DNA of 64,000 bases from Sulfitobacter sp. LCG007 (lineage in GTDB: Bacteria; Pseudomonadota; Alphaproteobacteria; Rhodobacterales; Rhodobacteraceae). The notes under the pieces were generated by a model. That model was not told where the DNA came from and did no database searches. It worked only from the letters and a program-made list of their open reading frames with translations. Both the position numbers and the translations under genes were made by a program. This document shows positions 47,343 through 56,362 of the stretch, piece by piece (within the stretch, counting starts at the first letter, position 1; the number at the start of each line of letters is the position of its first letter). Location: positions 2,294,001 to 2,358,000 of the forward strand of contig NZ_CP161805.1 in the NCBI RefSeq assembly GCF_040801785.1. The letters are read 5' to 3'.

Positions 47343-47403
47343 CCCGGCCAACCCAGCCAAGCGCCAGGAATAAACTTAGAATCCTGTAACTTGGGGACTG
47401 GAT

Positions 47404-49497
47404 ATGTTCTTTCGGCGCGCGGCTGTGTCCGTCTGCGCACTGGCTGCGGCTATGCCGCTTCAGGCGCAAGACCTCATTGAACTCGAGCAGATCACGATCG
47501 AAGGCGACTCGGCCGACGGCTACTTCGGCGAAACGGTAGCCACCAATACCGGCACCATCACGAAGACCGGCGATGCGATCGTCGAAACCCCGCGTGCGGT
47601 CTCGGTGATCACCGAACAGCAACTGCAGCAGCGCGGCGCGCGCTCGGTCGAGGAGGCGCTGAAGTACACCGCCGGCGTGACTGCCGGGCAATGGGGTCTC
47701 GACGCCCGCTCGGACTGGTCACTGCTGCGCGGCTTCAGTCCCTCGACGCTGCACGACGGCCTGCCCGCCCGCTACGGCTATTACAACGACACGACGCCGG
47801 AGCCGTTCATGCTCGACAGTGTCGCCGTTCTGCGCGGCCCGGCCTCGGGGCTTTATGGCAGCGGATCGGTCGGCGGGGTGGTGAACACGACCTCCAAGAC
47901 GGCCGCGCAGGACGCCCCGAACCTCTATCAGCTCCAGTTCGGGTCCTATGGCCGAAAGCAGGCGGCGATCGATTTCGGAGGCGACCTGAACGACGCCGGC
48001 ACACTCCGGTACCGGTTCGTGGGTGTGGCGCGCGATGCCGAGACCCAGGTGGACTACTCGCAGGACAACGTCCTCTCGCTGGCGCCCTCCCTCACCTGGC
48101 GCCCTTCAGAGGATACCGAACTGACGATCCTCGCCAATTACCAGAACAGCGACCGCAGCCCGCAGATCCAGTTCGCCTCGATCTACGGGACGCTGCTGCC
48201 CGCCACGGGCTTCGGCAACGGCGACTATCTTCCGGACAGTCTCTTTGTCGGCGAGCCGGGGTTTGACAAATACGAGTCCGAGCAGCGCAGCATCACCGCC
48301 ATGTTCCGCCACCGCTTCAACCAGACCTGGAGCATGAACGCGAACTTCCGGTATCTCGAGGCGGAGGCGGAATACCAGCACGCCTGGTGGGCCTACGACA
48401 ACGTGACGAACGGGCGCTACAATGCGGACGGAACGATCAACCGGACGTTCTATCGCGCGGAAAACACGCTCAAGAGCATCGCGCTCGACAGTTACGCAAC
48501 GGCCCAATACACGCTGGGCAATGTCGAGATGCGCAGCATCCTGGGTGCCAGTTTCACGCGCGGCACGTATGATTCCGATTTCGGATATGGCACGCAGATC
48601 GCGCCGATAGATCCATTCGATCCGGTCTACACGGGTTTCAACCCGATTACCGTCGTCGATACGCCCGGCACCTCGATCGACGAATGGGGACTTTACGCCC
48701 AGAACCGCGCCGTGATGGATCGCTGGATCGTCGATTTCGGGATGCGCTACGGTCGCATCGAGTCCGGCTCGTCCAATGGCAGTTTCGGCGCGTCGACCGT
48801 TGCGGCCGAGGACAGCAAGTGGACCGGAAATGCCGCTATGATGTATCGGTTCGACAACGGCATCACGCCCTATGTCAGCTATGCCACCAGCTTCCAGCAG
48901 GACGCCGTCGGCACGGATGCGAGCGGGCGGGCATTCGATCCGACCGAAGGCGAGCAGTACGAGCTCGGGGTGAAATTCCAGCCAGCGGGCACCGATACGT
49001 TGCTTGCGGCTTCGATCTTCGACCTGACCAAGTCAAACCTGCTGGAAACCGATCCGGTCAATCCGGGCTTCCAGGTGCAGACCGGGCAAGCGTCGTCCCG
49101 GGGGCTTGAACTCGAGGCATACCGCAGCTTCGGAGAGGTCTCGCTTCAGGCGGCCTATACCTATCTGGACACGGAAAACGTCGACGGATTCTCGATCGCC
49201 CAGGCCCCCCGTCATTCGGCGTCGCTCTGGCTCAACTACGAGCCGGCCGCCCTGTCCGGGTGGCAGTTCGGCGGCGGGGTTCGCTACAACGGGACGGCCT
49301 GGGACGGGAGCGACGCGCAGTCGACTCCGGCCTACACCCTGCTCGACGCCGCGATCGCCTACGAACGCGACAACTGGCGGCTGGCGCTGAACGTGGCGAA
49401 CCTGACCGACGAGCGGTACGTATCCACCTGCCAGGGAGGTGCCTGCTATTTCGGCGAAGGCCGAAACGTTCTGCTGACCCTCACAAGTACGTTCTGA
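47404..49497 (+). CDS. TonB-dependent siderophore receptor
   Basis: A 697-residue outer-membrane receptor. A signal peptide (residues 1-21) is followed by DLIELEQITIEGD, where a TonB box is expected, then the plug (ETPRAVSVITEQQLQQRGARSVEEALKYTAGV, LRGFSP, LDSVAVLRGPASGLYGSGSVGGVVNTTSK) and a 22-strand barrel that ends in LTLTSTF. The sequence belongs to the hydroxamate/FhuA-FoxA-like siderophore group. It is first in an ordered set of co-directional genes for uptake and energising. The siderophore cannot be named. Confidence 0.93.
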   Translation: MFFRRAAVSVCALAAAMPLQAQDLIELEQITIEGDSADGYFGETVATNTGTITKTGDAIVETPRAVSVITEQQLQQRGARSVEEALKYTAGVTAGQWGLDARSDWSLLRGFSPSTLHDGLPARYGYYNDTTPEPFMLDSVAVLRGPASGLYGSGSVGGVVNTTSKTAAQDAPNLYQLQFGSYGRKQAAIDFGGDLNDAGTLRYRFVGVARDAETQVDYSQDNVLSLAPSLTWRPSEDTELTILANYQNSDRSPQIQFASIYGTLLPATGFGNGDYLPDSLFVGEPGFDKYESEQRSITAMFRHRFNQTWSMNANFRYLEAEAEYQHAWWAYDNVTNGRYNADGTINRTFYRAENTLKSIALDSYATAQYTLGNVEMRSILGASFTRGTYDSDFGYGTQIAPIDPFDPVYTGFNPITVVDTPGTSIDEWGLYAQNRAVMDRWIVDFGMRYGRIESGSSNGSFGASTVAAEDSKWTGNAAMMYRFDNGITPYVSYATSFQQDAVGTDASGRAFDPTEGEQYELGVKFQPAGTDTLLAASIFDLTKSNLLETDPVNPGFQVQTGQASSRGLELEAYRSFGEVSLQAAYTYLDTENVDGFSIAQAPRHSASLWLNYEPAALSGWQFGGGVRYNGTAWDGSDAQSTPAYTLLDAAIAYERDNWRLALNVANLTDERYVSTCQGGACYFGEGRNVLLTLTSTF

Positions 49498-49552
49498 TCC
49501 CCCGAGGGCGCGGCCCACGCGAGGCCGCCCCTGCCCAAGTACAGGTAAAACG

Positions 49553-50545
49553 ATGTTCCGCGAGATTCTTCTGGTCCTGATCCTCCTCGCCGCACCGTGC
49601 GGCGCGCAGGAGTTTCCCGTCCGGATCGATCACGCTTTCGGAACGGCAACCATCCCCGCGCGACCCGAGCGCGTCGTGTCGCTCAGCTTCATCGGTCACG
49701 ACTTTCTTCTGGCCCTGGGGGTCAAACCCATCGCGTTGCGCAAATGGTACGGCAATTTTCCCCATGGTGTCTGGCCGTGGGGCGAGGAGGCGCTCGGCGA
49801 CGCCACGCCCGTTGTCATGCAGGGTGAGATCGACATCGAGGCCATCGCCGCGATGAAACCCGATCTCATCGTCGGCCAGTGGAGCGGCATGACCGCCGAT
49901 GAGTATCGTCTCCTGAGCCAGATCGCTCCGACCGTTGCCCATCGCGCGGAATGGGGGCCCTATGGCGCGTCCTGGCAGGACATGCTGCGCGTTCTGGGGG
50001 TTTCCACGGGGCGTCAGGCGCGGGCCGAGGCCGAGATCGCCCGTCTCGAGTCCCGGTTCGCGCAGATACGCGAGGCACATCCTGACTGGCGGGGCGCCAG
50101 CGCTGCGGTGGTCTGGGCAGGGACCAGCGGCGCCTATACCTCGCGCGACATGCGCGGGCGCCTGCTCACCGATCTGGGGTTCGTCATTCCCGACGCCCTC
50201 GATGCGCGGGGCGGATTGAACGTCACCTATGCCCGCGTCCCGCCCGAGGACCTTTCGGACATCGACGTGGACGCCCTGATCTGGCTGGACGCCGGGGGTG
50301 GGACCGATCGCCTCAGGACCCTGCCCCTGCGCCACAGGATGCGCGCCTATGCCGAGGGGCGCGAGATCTATTCGGGCCTGATGCTCTCGGCGGCGATGTC
50401 GCATTCCAGCCCGCTCAGCCTCGACCGCGCGCTCGACGAACTCGTTCCGCTTCTGGAGGCGGCGATGGATGGTGACCCGGCCACCGTGGTGACGAGCACG
50501 CGCGAGGCCGGCATTCTGGACGAGGGTCCCACCGATGCACGCTGA
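49553..50545 (+). CDS. ABC transporter periplasmic iron-siderophore-binding protein
   Basis: A 330-residue protein with signal peptide MFREILLVLILLAAPCGAQ, then FGTATIPARPERVVSLSFIGHDFLLALGVKPIAL, the fold of the FecB/FepB class III binding proteins, with DIEAIAAMKPDLIVG in the first lobe. It captures ferric siderophore in the periplasm and delivers it to the permease encoded next. Its end overlaps the first permease gene by about ten bases. Second gene of the cluster after the receptor. Confidence 0.93.
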   Translation: MFREILLVLILLAAPCGAQEFPVRIDHAFGTATIPARPERVVSLSFIGHDFLLALGVKPIALRKWYGNFPHGVWPWGEEALGDATPVVMQGEIDIEAIAAMKPDLIVGQWSGMTADEYRLLSQIAPTVAHRAEWGPYGASWQDMLRVLGVSTGRQARAEAEIARLESRFAQIREAHPDWRGASAAVVWAGTSGAYTSRDMRGRLLTDLGFVIPDALDARGGLNVTYARVPPEDLSDIDVDALIWLDAGGGTDRLRTLPLRHRMRAYAEGREIYSGLMLSAAMSHSSPLSLDRALDELVPLLEAAMDGDPATVVTSTREAGILDEGPTDAR

Positions 50546-51560
50546 CAGCGCCCTTCGCGCCCGTCCACGCCGCGATCTCAGGCTGGCCATTCTGCTGCTG
50601 GCGGCGGTCCTTCTGGTACTTCTGGCGCTGCTGGCCCTGCGGCTGGGATATCGCGCCGTGACCTGGTCCGACCTGCGCAATGCGCTCACCTCCTTTGATC
50701 CGACCGATCCCGAGCAGATCGTCATCCGCGCACTCCGCCTGCCGCGTCTGCTTGCAGCGCTCGTCGCCGGTGCGGCGCTCGGTGTCGCGGGCGCCCTGAT
50801 CCAGGGCATGACACGAAACCCGCTCGCCGATCCCGGCATTCTGGGCATAAACGCCGGCGCAGCGGCAGGCGTGATCGGCGGCACCTTCCTGCTCGGGGTG
50901 GCCGCACCCTCGCAACTCGTGTGGCTCGCCCTGGCGGGCGGGGGGGTCGGCGCGGCGGCGGTCTTCACGCTGGGCGGCGGGGCTCAGGCCAGCCCGGCGC
51001 GGCTCCTGCTGGCCGGAGCCGCCCTTTCCGCCTTCTTCTTCGCAATCATCCGCGGTCTCGTGCTGATGAGCCGTCAGAGCCTCGAGACCTATCGCTTCTG
51101 GGTACTGGGCGGATTCGAGAACGTCTCGTTCCAGACGCTTGCCGCGCTCTGGCCGTTCTTCCTTGCGGGCGCGGTCGTCGCACTGGCCGCCGCCGCGCTG
51201 AGCGATCCGCTGGCCCTGGGCGAGGACACCGCCCGCGGGCTGGGAGTGAATGTCGGAGCGGCGAAACTGCTCTGCGGGCTGGCCGTCGTGCTTCTTGCCT
51301 CAAGCACTGTCGCCCTCGCCGGACCGATAGCCTTTGTCGGCCTGATCGTGCCTCACATGGCGCGCGTCGTGATGCGCCAGGACATGCTGTGGCTTGCCCC
51401 TTGCGCCGGAATCTTCGGCGCGGGGCTGATGGTGCTGGCCGATGTCGCGGGCCGCTCCGCTCTCTTCGGCGGGACGGTGCAGGCGGGGGTCATGTCGGCC
51501 CTGATCGGCGGTCCGGTCCTGATCTGGCTGGCGCGCAGGACCGGAGGGCGCAGGCCATGA
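50535..51560 (+). CDS. FecCD-type iron-siderophore permease (first)
   Basis: A 341-residue permease with about nine or ten membrane segments. LRLPRLLAALVAGAALGVAGALIQGMTRNPLADPGILGINAGAAAGVI is the family signature, and the cytoplasmic coupling loop GPIAFVGLIVPHMARVV is present. It forms the inner-membrane channel with the second permease. Overlaps the preceding and following genes. Confidence 0.95.
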   Translation: MHADSALRARPRRDLRLAILLLAAVLLVLLALLALRLGYRAVTWSDLRNALTSFDPTDPEQIVIRALRLPRLLAALVAGAALGVAGALIQGMTRNPLADPGILGINAGAAAGVIGGTFLLGVAAPSQLVWLALAGGGVGAAAVFTLGGGAQASPARLLLAGAALSAFFFAIIRGLVLMSRQSLETYRFWVLGGFENVSFQTLAALWPFFLAGAVVALAAAALSDPLALGEDTARGLGVNVGAAKLLCGLAVVLLASSTVALAGPIAFVGLIVPHMARVVMRQDMLWLAPCAGIFGAGLMVLADVAGRSALFGGTVQAGVMSALIGGPVLIWLARRTGGRRP

Positions 51561-52573
51561 TGCGGACACTGCGGCTGGGTCCCGTTTCCTGCGTCGTCCA
51601 GCGCCGGCCCCTGGTCGCCGCGCTGGGGCTGATGTGCCTCGTCGCGCTATGTGCCGGCGCAGCGCTGTTGAGCGGCACCTATCCGATCACACCGTCGGGT
51701 GTGTGGCAGGCCCTGACCGGGCGCACCGATGCGGTATCTGCCATGATCGTGCTGGATCATCGCCTGCCACGGATCGTGACCGCGATCGGGGCCGGTGCGG
51801 CACTGGGGCTTGCCGGCACGATGTTCCAGACCATGATGCGCAACCCGCTGGCGGCGCCGGACATCATCGGCTTCACCGCGGGCGCGAATGCTGGCGCGCT
51901 GCTTGCCGTATTGCTCACCGGCGGAATGATCCTGACCGGCGCACTGGCCGGCGGCGCCGCGACCGCCCTGGCCGTCGTGGCACTTGCCTGGCGCGACGGT
52001 CTCGACATCCACCGCCTGATCCTCGTCGGGATCGGCGTCAGCCTGTCGCTCGGCGCCGCCGCGGACCTGCTGCTCAGCTACACCGACGAGAACACGGCGG
52101 CAGACATGGCGCGCTGGCTCACGGGTACGCTGCATGCGCGCAGCCTGCACGACGCCGCCCTCGTCTGGGGCGGTCTGGCGGTCCTGTCGCCCTTCATCGT
52201 CTGGCTGAGCTTTCCGCTCGCGCGTCTTGCGCTCTCGGACGATACGGTCGCGGCGCTCGGCCTGGCGCTGGCCCCGCTGCGGCTGGCGGTCACCACCCTC
52301 GCCGTCTGCCTCGTCGCCCTCGCGGTAAGCGTCGCGGGGCCCCTTCCCTTCGTCTCCTTCGTCGCCGGACCCATCGCGCGGCGACTGACCGGGGGCGGCG
52401 CGCCGGCCCTGCTTGCCGCCGCGCTGACCGGAGCGGCGGTCACGCTCGGGGCCGACCTGGCGGCGCGCAGCATCCCGATGGTGCGGCTGCCCGCAGGGAT
52501 CTTCACCGCGATGGTCGGCGCGCCCGTACTGGTCTGGCTGCTCTGGGTCCAGACGCGGAAGGGGCGGCTGTGA
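51557..52573 (+). CDS. FecCD-type iron-siderophore permease (second)
   Basis: A 338-residue permease starting at the ATGA overlap (ATG 51557). The signature DHRLPRIVTAIGAGAALGLAGTMFQTMMRNPLAAPDIIGFTAGANAGALL and coupling loop GPLPFVSFVAGPIARRL are seen. It pairs with the first permease, as in FhuB-like split or FepD/FepG systems. An open frame extends upstream of ATG 51557 to 50921 but overlaps the first permease and lacks its own coding signal. Confidence 0.95.
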   Translation: MMRTLRLGPVSCVVQRRPLVAALGLMCLVALCAGAALLSGTYPITPSGVWQALTGRTDAVSAMIVLDHRLPRIVTAIGAGAALGLAGTMFQTMMRNPLAAPDIIGFTAGANAGALLAVLLTGGMILTGALAGGAATALAVVALAWRDGLDIHRLILVGIGVSLSLGAAADLLLSYTDENTAADMARWLTGTLHARSLHDAALVWGGLAVLSPFIVWLSFPLARLALSDDTVAALGLALAPLRLAVTTLAVCLVALAVSVAGPLPFVSFVAGPIARRLTGGGAPALLAAALTGAAVTLGADLAARSIPMVRLPAGIFTAMVGAPVLVWLLWVQTRKGRL

Positions 52574-52607
52574 CAGCGCATCGAAACCGAAGAAGGGCCT
52601 CCTGAAC

Positions 52608-53399
52608 ATGTCGCAGACCCATTCCCGTTGCCGTCTTCGAGCCGATCGGATCTCGGTCGACTATCCCGGCCGACAGGTGCTCGACGCCCTGTCACTGTAT
52701 ATTCCGGATGGCAAGGTGACGGCCATCGTCGGGCCGAACGCCTGCGGCAAGTCCACCCTGCTGCGCGCGCTGGCCCGGCTTCTTCCCGTGAACGGCGGCC
52801 AGGTCACGCTTGACGATCAGGCCATCACGCGCCTGCGCTCGCGCGCCGTCGCCCGGCAACTCGCGGTCCTGCCGCAGTCGCCCCTGGCGCCGGAGGGGCT
52901 GACGGTGCAGGACCTGGTGCGACGAGGCCGGACGCCTCACCAGTCGCCCTTGCGTCAGTGGTCGGGCGCCGATGCCGAGGCGGTGGACCGCGCGCTGCGT
53001 CTGACGGGACTTCACGAGATCAGCCATAGATCGCTCGACACGCTCTCAGGAGGGCAGCGGCAGCGCGCGTGGATCGCCATGGCGCTCGCGCAGGACACCA
53101 GCCTGCTGCTGCTCGACGAGCCGACGACCTATCTCGATCTGCCGCATCAGATCGACCTTCTCGCGCTGATACGCAAGCTCAACCGCGACACGGGCCTGAC
53201 CGTCGCGATGGTGCTTCACGACATCAACCTCGCGGCGCGCTTTGCCGATCACATGGTCACGCTCAGGAACGGCGGGATATGCCATCAGGGACCGCCCGCC
53301 GAGGTCGTCACCGTCGAGATGATGCAGGAGATCTTCTCGCTGCCCTGCACCGTGATCGCCGATCCGGTTCACGGCCATCCCCATGTCATTCCGGCCTGA
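52608..53399 (+). CDS. ABC transporter ATPase for iron-siderophore import
   Basis: A 263-residue ATPase of the FecE/FepC class: Walker A GPNACGKSTLL, Q-loop LPQSPLAPEGL, signature LSGGQRQRAWIAMALAQD and Walker B SLLLLDEPTTYLD, followed by the H-loop VLHDINLAARF. It drives the two permeases. Begins 34 bases after the second permease. Confidence 0.96.
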   Translation: MSQTHSRCRLRADRISVDYPGRQVLDALSLYIPDGKVTAIVGPNACGKSTLLRALARLLPVNGGQVTLDDQAITRLRSRAVARQLAVLPQSPLAPEGLTVQDLVRRGRTPHQSPLRQWSGADAEAVDRALRLTGLHEISHRSLDTLSGGQRQRAWIAMALAQDTSLLLLDEPTTYLDLPHQIDLLALIRKLNRDTGLTVAMVLHDINLAARFADHMVTLRNGGICHQGPPAEVVTVEMMQEIFSLPCTVIADPVHGHPHVIPA

Positions 53400-53410
53400 A
53401 GAAGCGACCC

Positions 53411-54493
53411 ATGACCATGTCCCAGCATATCGAGTTCGCGCACCACGCGGAAACCGCCCTTCCCGGACTCGATCCGTCGCGCCTGCGGGCAGCGATGCTT
53501 GCGAACGCCCGGGAACATGGGTTGGACGTTGTCGAGCGCGGCGAGGACGAGCTTGCGCTGCTGACGGTCTATGGGCGCTGCACCCTGGCCACGCGCGCGG
53601 GCAGCGCGCGTGTCGTCCTCGACTCGCCGCGACCGGACTGGCTCTTCGTGCTGAAGGATTCCCTGACCGAACAGGTAGCGGCCCTGTACGCGGGCGGGGA
53701 CGCGGCCCTGCGATGGTCGGATGCCTTGCCCGAGGGAAGCCCGCCGCCGAACTTCCAGTTCGTCGAGATCCGTGCGACGCAACCGTTGGGACCGGATTTC
53801 ATACGCATCACCGTCGGCGTAGAGGACCTTTCCGCATTCGGCGAAGACGCCATCCATTTCCGCCTTGCCTTGCCGGTTGCCGGTGACGCGCAGCCCCAAT
53901 GGCCTCATATCGGCAGCAGCGGCGCGACAATCTGGCCGAAGGGCGACAAGGCGCTGCATCGGCCGGTCTACACCGTGCGCCGCATCGACGCTGCGCGCGG
54001 AGAGCTGGCATTCGATCTTTTCGTGCATGCCGGCGGGCGGGCGACCGCCTGGGCACGCTCGGTGGGCATCGGCACGCGGGTCGGACTGACCGGACCGGGC
54101 GGCGGCGGGATACCGGAAACCCGCAAGATCGCGCTTTATGCAGATGAAACCGGCTTTCCCGCCGTGGCCCGGATACTCGAGGCCCTGCCGGCGGACGCGA
54201 CAGGCACGGCACTGCTGAGCGCGCGTGATGGCGCGGCCTGCGAATACCCGATCCCGGAGCACCCGGGCATCGACCTGCGGTGGCGGGCGGGATGGACATC
54301 GACGCAACTGGCCGAATGCGCCATCGCCGAGCAGCCGTCACAGGTGCATCCTTTCCTGTGGTTTGCCGCCGAAAAGACCGGCGCGACCAAGCTGCGGAAC
54401 TGGTGCAAGAGCCATGGCATCGAACAGCGCGATCGTTATGTCGCCGCGTTCTGGACACAGGACTCCCGGACAGAAGGAAAGACACCGCGATGA
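53411..54493 (+). CDS. Siderophore-interacting protein with N-terminal DUF2218-like region
   Basis: A 360-residue cytoplasmic flavoprotein that probably reduces ferric siderophore. The first ~95 residues (LRAAMLANAREHGLDVVERGEDELALLTVYGRCTLATR, DSLTEQVAALYAGG) resemble DUF2218. Next is the FAD-binding domain, with KALHRPVYTVRRI containing the R-x-Y-T flavin-binding motif near 180, and then the NAD(P)H-type SIP domain ending KLRNWCKSHGIEQRDRYVAAFW. It follows the ABC ATPase by eleven bases and overlaps exbB (ATGA). ViuB-type enzymes with this fold release iron in the cytoplasm. Confidence 0.92.
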   Translation: MTMSQHIEFAHHAETALPGLDPSRLRAAMLANAREHGLDVVERGEDELALLTVYGRCTLATRAGSARVVLDSPRPDWLFVLKDSLTEQVAALYAGGDAALRWSDALPEGSPPPNFQFVEIRATQPLGPDFIRITVGVEDLSAFGEDAIHFRLALPVAGDAQPQWPHIGSSGATIWPKGDKALHRPVYTVRRIDAARGELAFDLFVHAGGRATAWARSVGIGTRVGLTGPGGGGIPETRKIALYADETGFPAVARILEALPADATGTALLSARDGAACEYPIPEHPGIDLRWRAGWTSTQLAECAIAEQPSQVHPFLWFAAEKTGATKLRNWCKSHGIEQRDRYVAAFWTQDSRTEGKTPR

Positions 54494-55599
54494 TCATCCG
54501 CCGAACAGAAGAGCCGTGGGTCGCCCTTGCCATTGCCGGAAAAGCCGCCGAGCGCGGCATGGGTCGGAGCGTGGGGGTTCCGGTCGCGGCATTCAGCAGA
54601 AAAACCGCCGTTGCCGCCCTGATCGCGTTCAGCCTTGGTGCTGCGGCCATGGCGCAGGAGCCGACCCAACCGCCCGAGATCGGCGTCCAGCTGCCTGCGC
54701 TCGACGCGCCTGTCGAATTTCCCGGACCGGATCCATCTCCCCGGCCTGCCGCAGGGATCGCGGCGCCCGCCACGACCAACCCACCCCTGCCCGCCGGCAG
54801 CGCGGCGCAAACCGTTTCGGGCGTCACTGCCTCACCGGTGGAAAGCGCGGACACAAACGGCGACAACGGTCCGGAAGCCCCCGCAACCCAGAGGTCATCC
54901 GAACCGGTGCCCGGGGCTGCGTCAGCGACCGGCGATGTGCTTGCGGCCATGCAGGGCGCGTCCGACAGGGTGTTGACCTTCCTGCGCAACGGCGGCCCGG
55001 CGATCTGGGCGATCGCTGCCCTGTCGGTCGTCACCTTCGCCCTGATCCTGTGGAAGGCCTGGCGGCTGGCGCTTCTGGGAGCATGGTCGCGCGGCAAGTC
55101 CGGTCAGGCGGTGGAGGCCTATCTTCGCGGCGACATGCCGAAAGCCCTCGACCTTGTGGACGGGCGGCGCGGCATCCGCTCGCAAGTGATGGCCACGACC
55201 CTGCGCAGCCTGCGGCATCTTTCCAGCGACGCGGCGCGCGAGGAAACCGCACGCGTGGCAAAACGCCAGCTGGCGTCGGCGCGCGACGGGCTGGGCGCGC
55301 TGGAGCTCATCGCAACCGTCGCGCCCCTGCTGGGCCTTCTCGGAACCGTCCTCGGCATGATTGCCGCGTTCCAGGCCCTGCAGGAGGCAGGATCGCGCGC
55401 GGACCCTGCCCTGCTTGCCGGGGGCATCTGGGAGGCGCTGCTGACCACGGCGGCCGGCATGGCCGTCGCCATCCCCGCTTCGGCGGCCCTGACCTGGTTC
55501 GAGGCGGTGGTCGAGCAGGTGCGCCGCGACATCGAGGACAACGCGACACGCGTCTTCATCGCGTCTCAGACCGACCGCCTCAAGCTTGCGGCGGAATGA
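54490..55599 (+). CDS. exbB: ExbB/TolQ-type proton channel with long N-terminal extension
   Basis: A 369-residue protein, longer than E. coli ExbB (244). Start ATG 54490 has GAAGGAAAG upstream and overlaps the SIP stop. Residues 1-37 are basic, about 38-57 are a hydrophobic signal-like segment ending AAMAQ, 58-155 a Pro/Ala-rich low-complexity periplasmic region, then the three ExbB helices: AIWAIAALSVVTFALIL, TVAPLLGLLGTVLGMIAAF and GGIWEALLTTAAGMAVAIPA. It forms the proton-driven stator with ExbD. Confidence 0.92.
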   Translation: MIIRRTEEPWVALAIAGKAAERGMGRSVGVPVAAFSRKTAVAALIAFSLGAAAMAQEPTQPPEIGVQLPALDAPVEFPGPDPSPRPAAGIAAPATTNPPLPAGSAAQTVSGVTASPVESADTNGDNGPEAPATQRSSEPVPGAASATGDVLAAMQGASDRVLTFLRNGGPAIWAIAALSVVTFALILWKAWRLALLGAWSRGKSGQAVEAYLRGDMPKALDLVDGRRGIRSQVMATTLRSLRHLSSDAAREETARVAKRQLASARDGLGALELIATVAPLLGLLGTVLGMIAAFQALQEAGSRADPALLAGGIWEALLTTAAGMAVAIPASAALTWFEAVVEQVRRDIEDNATRVFIASQTDRLKLAAE

Positions 55600-55600
55600 A

Positions 55601-55975
55601 ATGCTTCTGCCGACCCCTGCCCGCAGCAGGCGCAGACCCAGCCTGACCCCCATGATCGACGTGGTGTTCCTGCTCCTCGTCTTCTTCATGCTGGCGTCGA
55701 GGTTCGGAGTCGAGGCGATGATCCCGCTGCCGCTCGCCGCATCCGGTGGCGAAGACTACAAAGGTCCGCCGCGGCTTGTGGACATCTCGCCGGGCTCGGC
55801 TGCGCTGAACGGCCAGCCCGTCGAGGATCTGCCCGCCGCGCTCGGGCCGCTGATGACGCGCCGGGACGATATCGTGATCCTGCGCGGCCGGGACGGCGCA
55901 GACCTGCAGCGCGTGGTCGCCGTCAGCCAGGAGTTGCGCCGGGCGGGTTTCACCGCGCTTGTTCTGGTGGAGTAG
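55601..55975 (+). CDS. exbD: ExbD, first copy (transmembrane Asp kept)
   Basis: A 124-residue single-pass protein. RRRPSLTPMIDVVFLLLVFFML holds the conserved Asp20 in the transmembrane helix, which carries the proton in ExbD/TolR. The C-terminal periplasmic domain (residues 45-124) is of standard size. ATG 55601 lies one base after exbB ends at 55599; TTG 55586 is an alternative start. Part of the exbB-exbD-exbD-tonB unit. Confidence 0.93.
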   Translation: MLLPTPARSRRRPSLTPMIDVVFLLLVFFMLASRFGVEAMIPLPLAASGGEDYKGPPRLVDISPGSAALNGQPVEDLPAALGPLMTRRDDIVILRGRDGADLQRVVAVSQELRRAGFTALVLVE

Positions 55976-55978
55976 AAC

Positions 55979-56362
55979 ATGGATCTCGGCGTTCCTCCCA
56001 AGCGGCCGCGCGGCGAATCCATCGTTCCGATGATCAACGTCGTGTTCCTGCTGCTGATCTTCTTTCTGATGACCTCGAAACTGACCCAGCCCGAACCGTT
56101 CGAGGTGACACCTCCGGTCGCGGATTCGGACATGGACGTGGAAGCGGAAGCGGTGCTTTTCGTCAATCGCGCGGGCGTCGTGTCCTTCGAGGGTCAGGAG
56201 GGGGCGCAGGCGATCGCCGCTTTGGCCGGCCGGCAGGAACAGCCTCGCGTCATCCGGTTGCGTGCCGATTCAGGGCTTGAAGCGAAAAGGCTCGCCAGCC
56301 TGTTGCGCGACCTTTCCGGAGCGGGCCTGTCGAGCGTCGAACTGATCGTGACGCGGGAATGA
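55979..56362 (+). CDS. ExbD, second copy with Asn at the catalytic Asp position
   Basis: A 127-residue single-pass protein following the first exbD by three bases. RGESIVPMINVVFLLLIFFLMTSK aligns with it, but residue 20 is Asn (codon AAC, 56036-56038) where Asp is expected. The rest of the domain (PFEVTPPV, FVNRAGVVSFEGQEGAQAI, LRADSGLEAKRLASLLRDL) is a normal ExbD periplasmic domain. It may form a heterodimer with the first copy. Stop overlaps tonB (ATGA). Confidence 0.92.
   Translation: MDLGVPPKRPRGESIVPMINVVFLLLIFFLMTSKLTQPEPFEVTPPVADSDMDVEAEAVLFVNRAGVVSFEGQEGAQAIAALAGRQEQPRVIRLRADSGLEAKRLASLLRDLSGAGLSSVELIVTRE

Noticed and set aside
51557-52573. Reading the second permease from 50921 as a 550-residue fusion
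   Set aside because: The extra 5' part overlaps the first permease in another frame and is Arg/Gly-rich; the ATGA start at 51557 is typical of this cluster.
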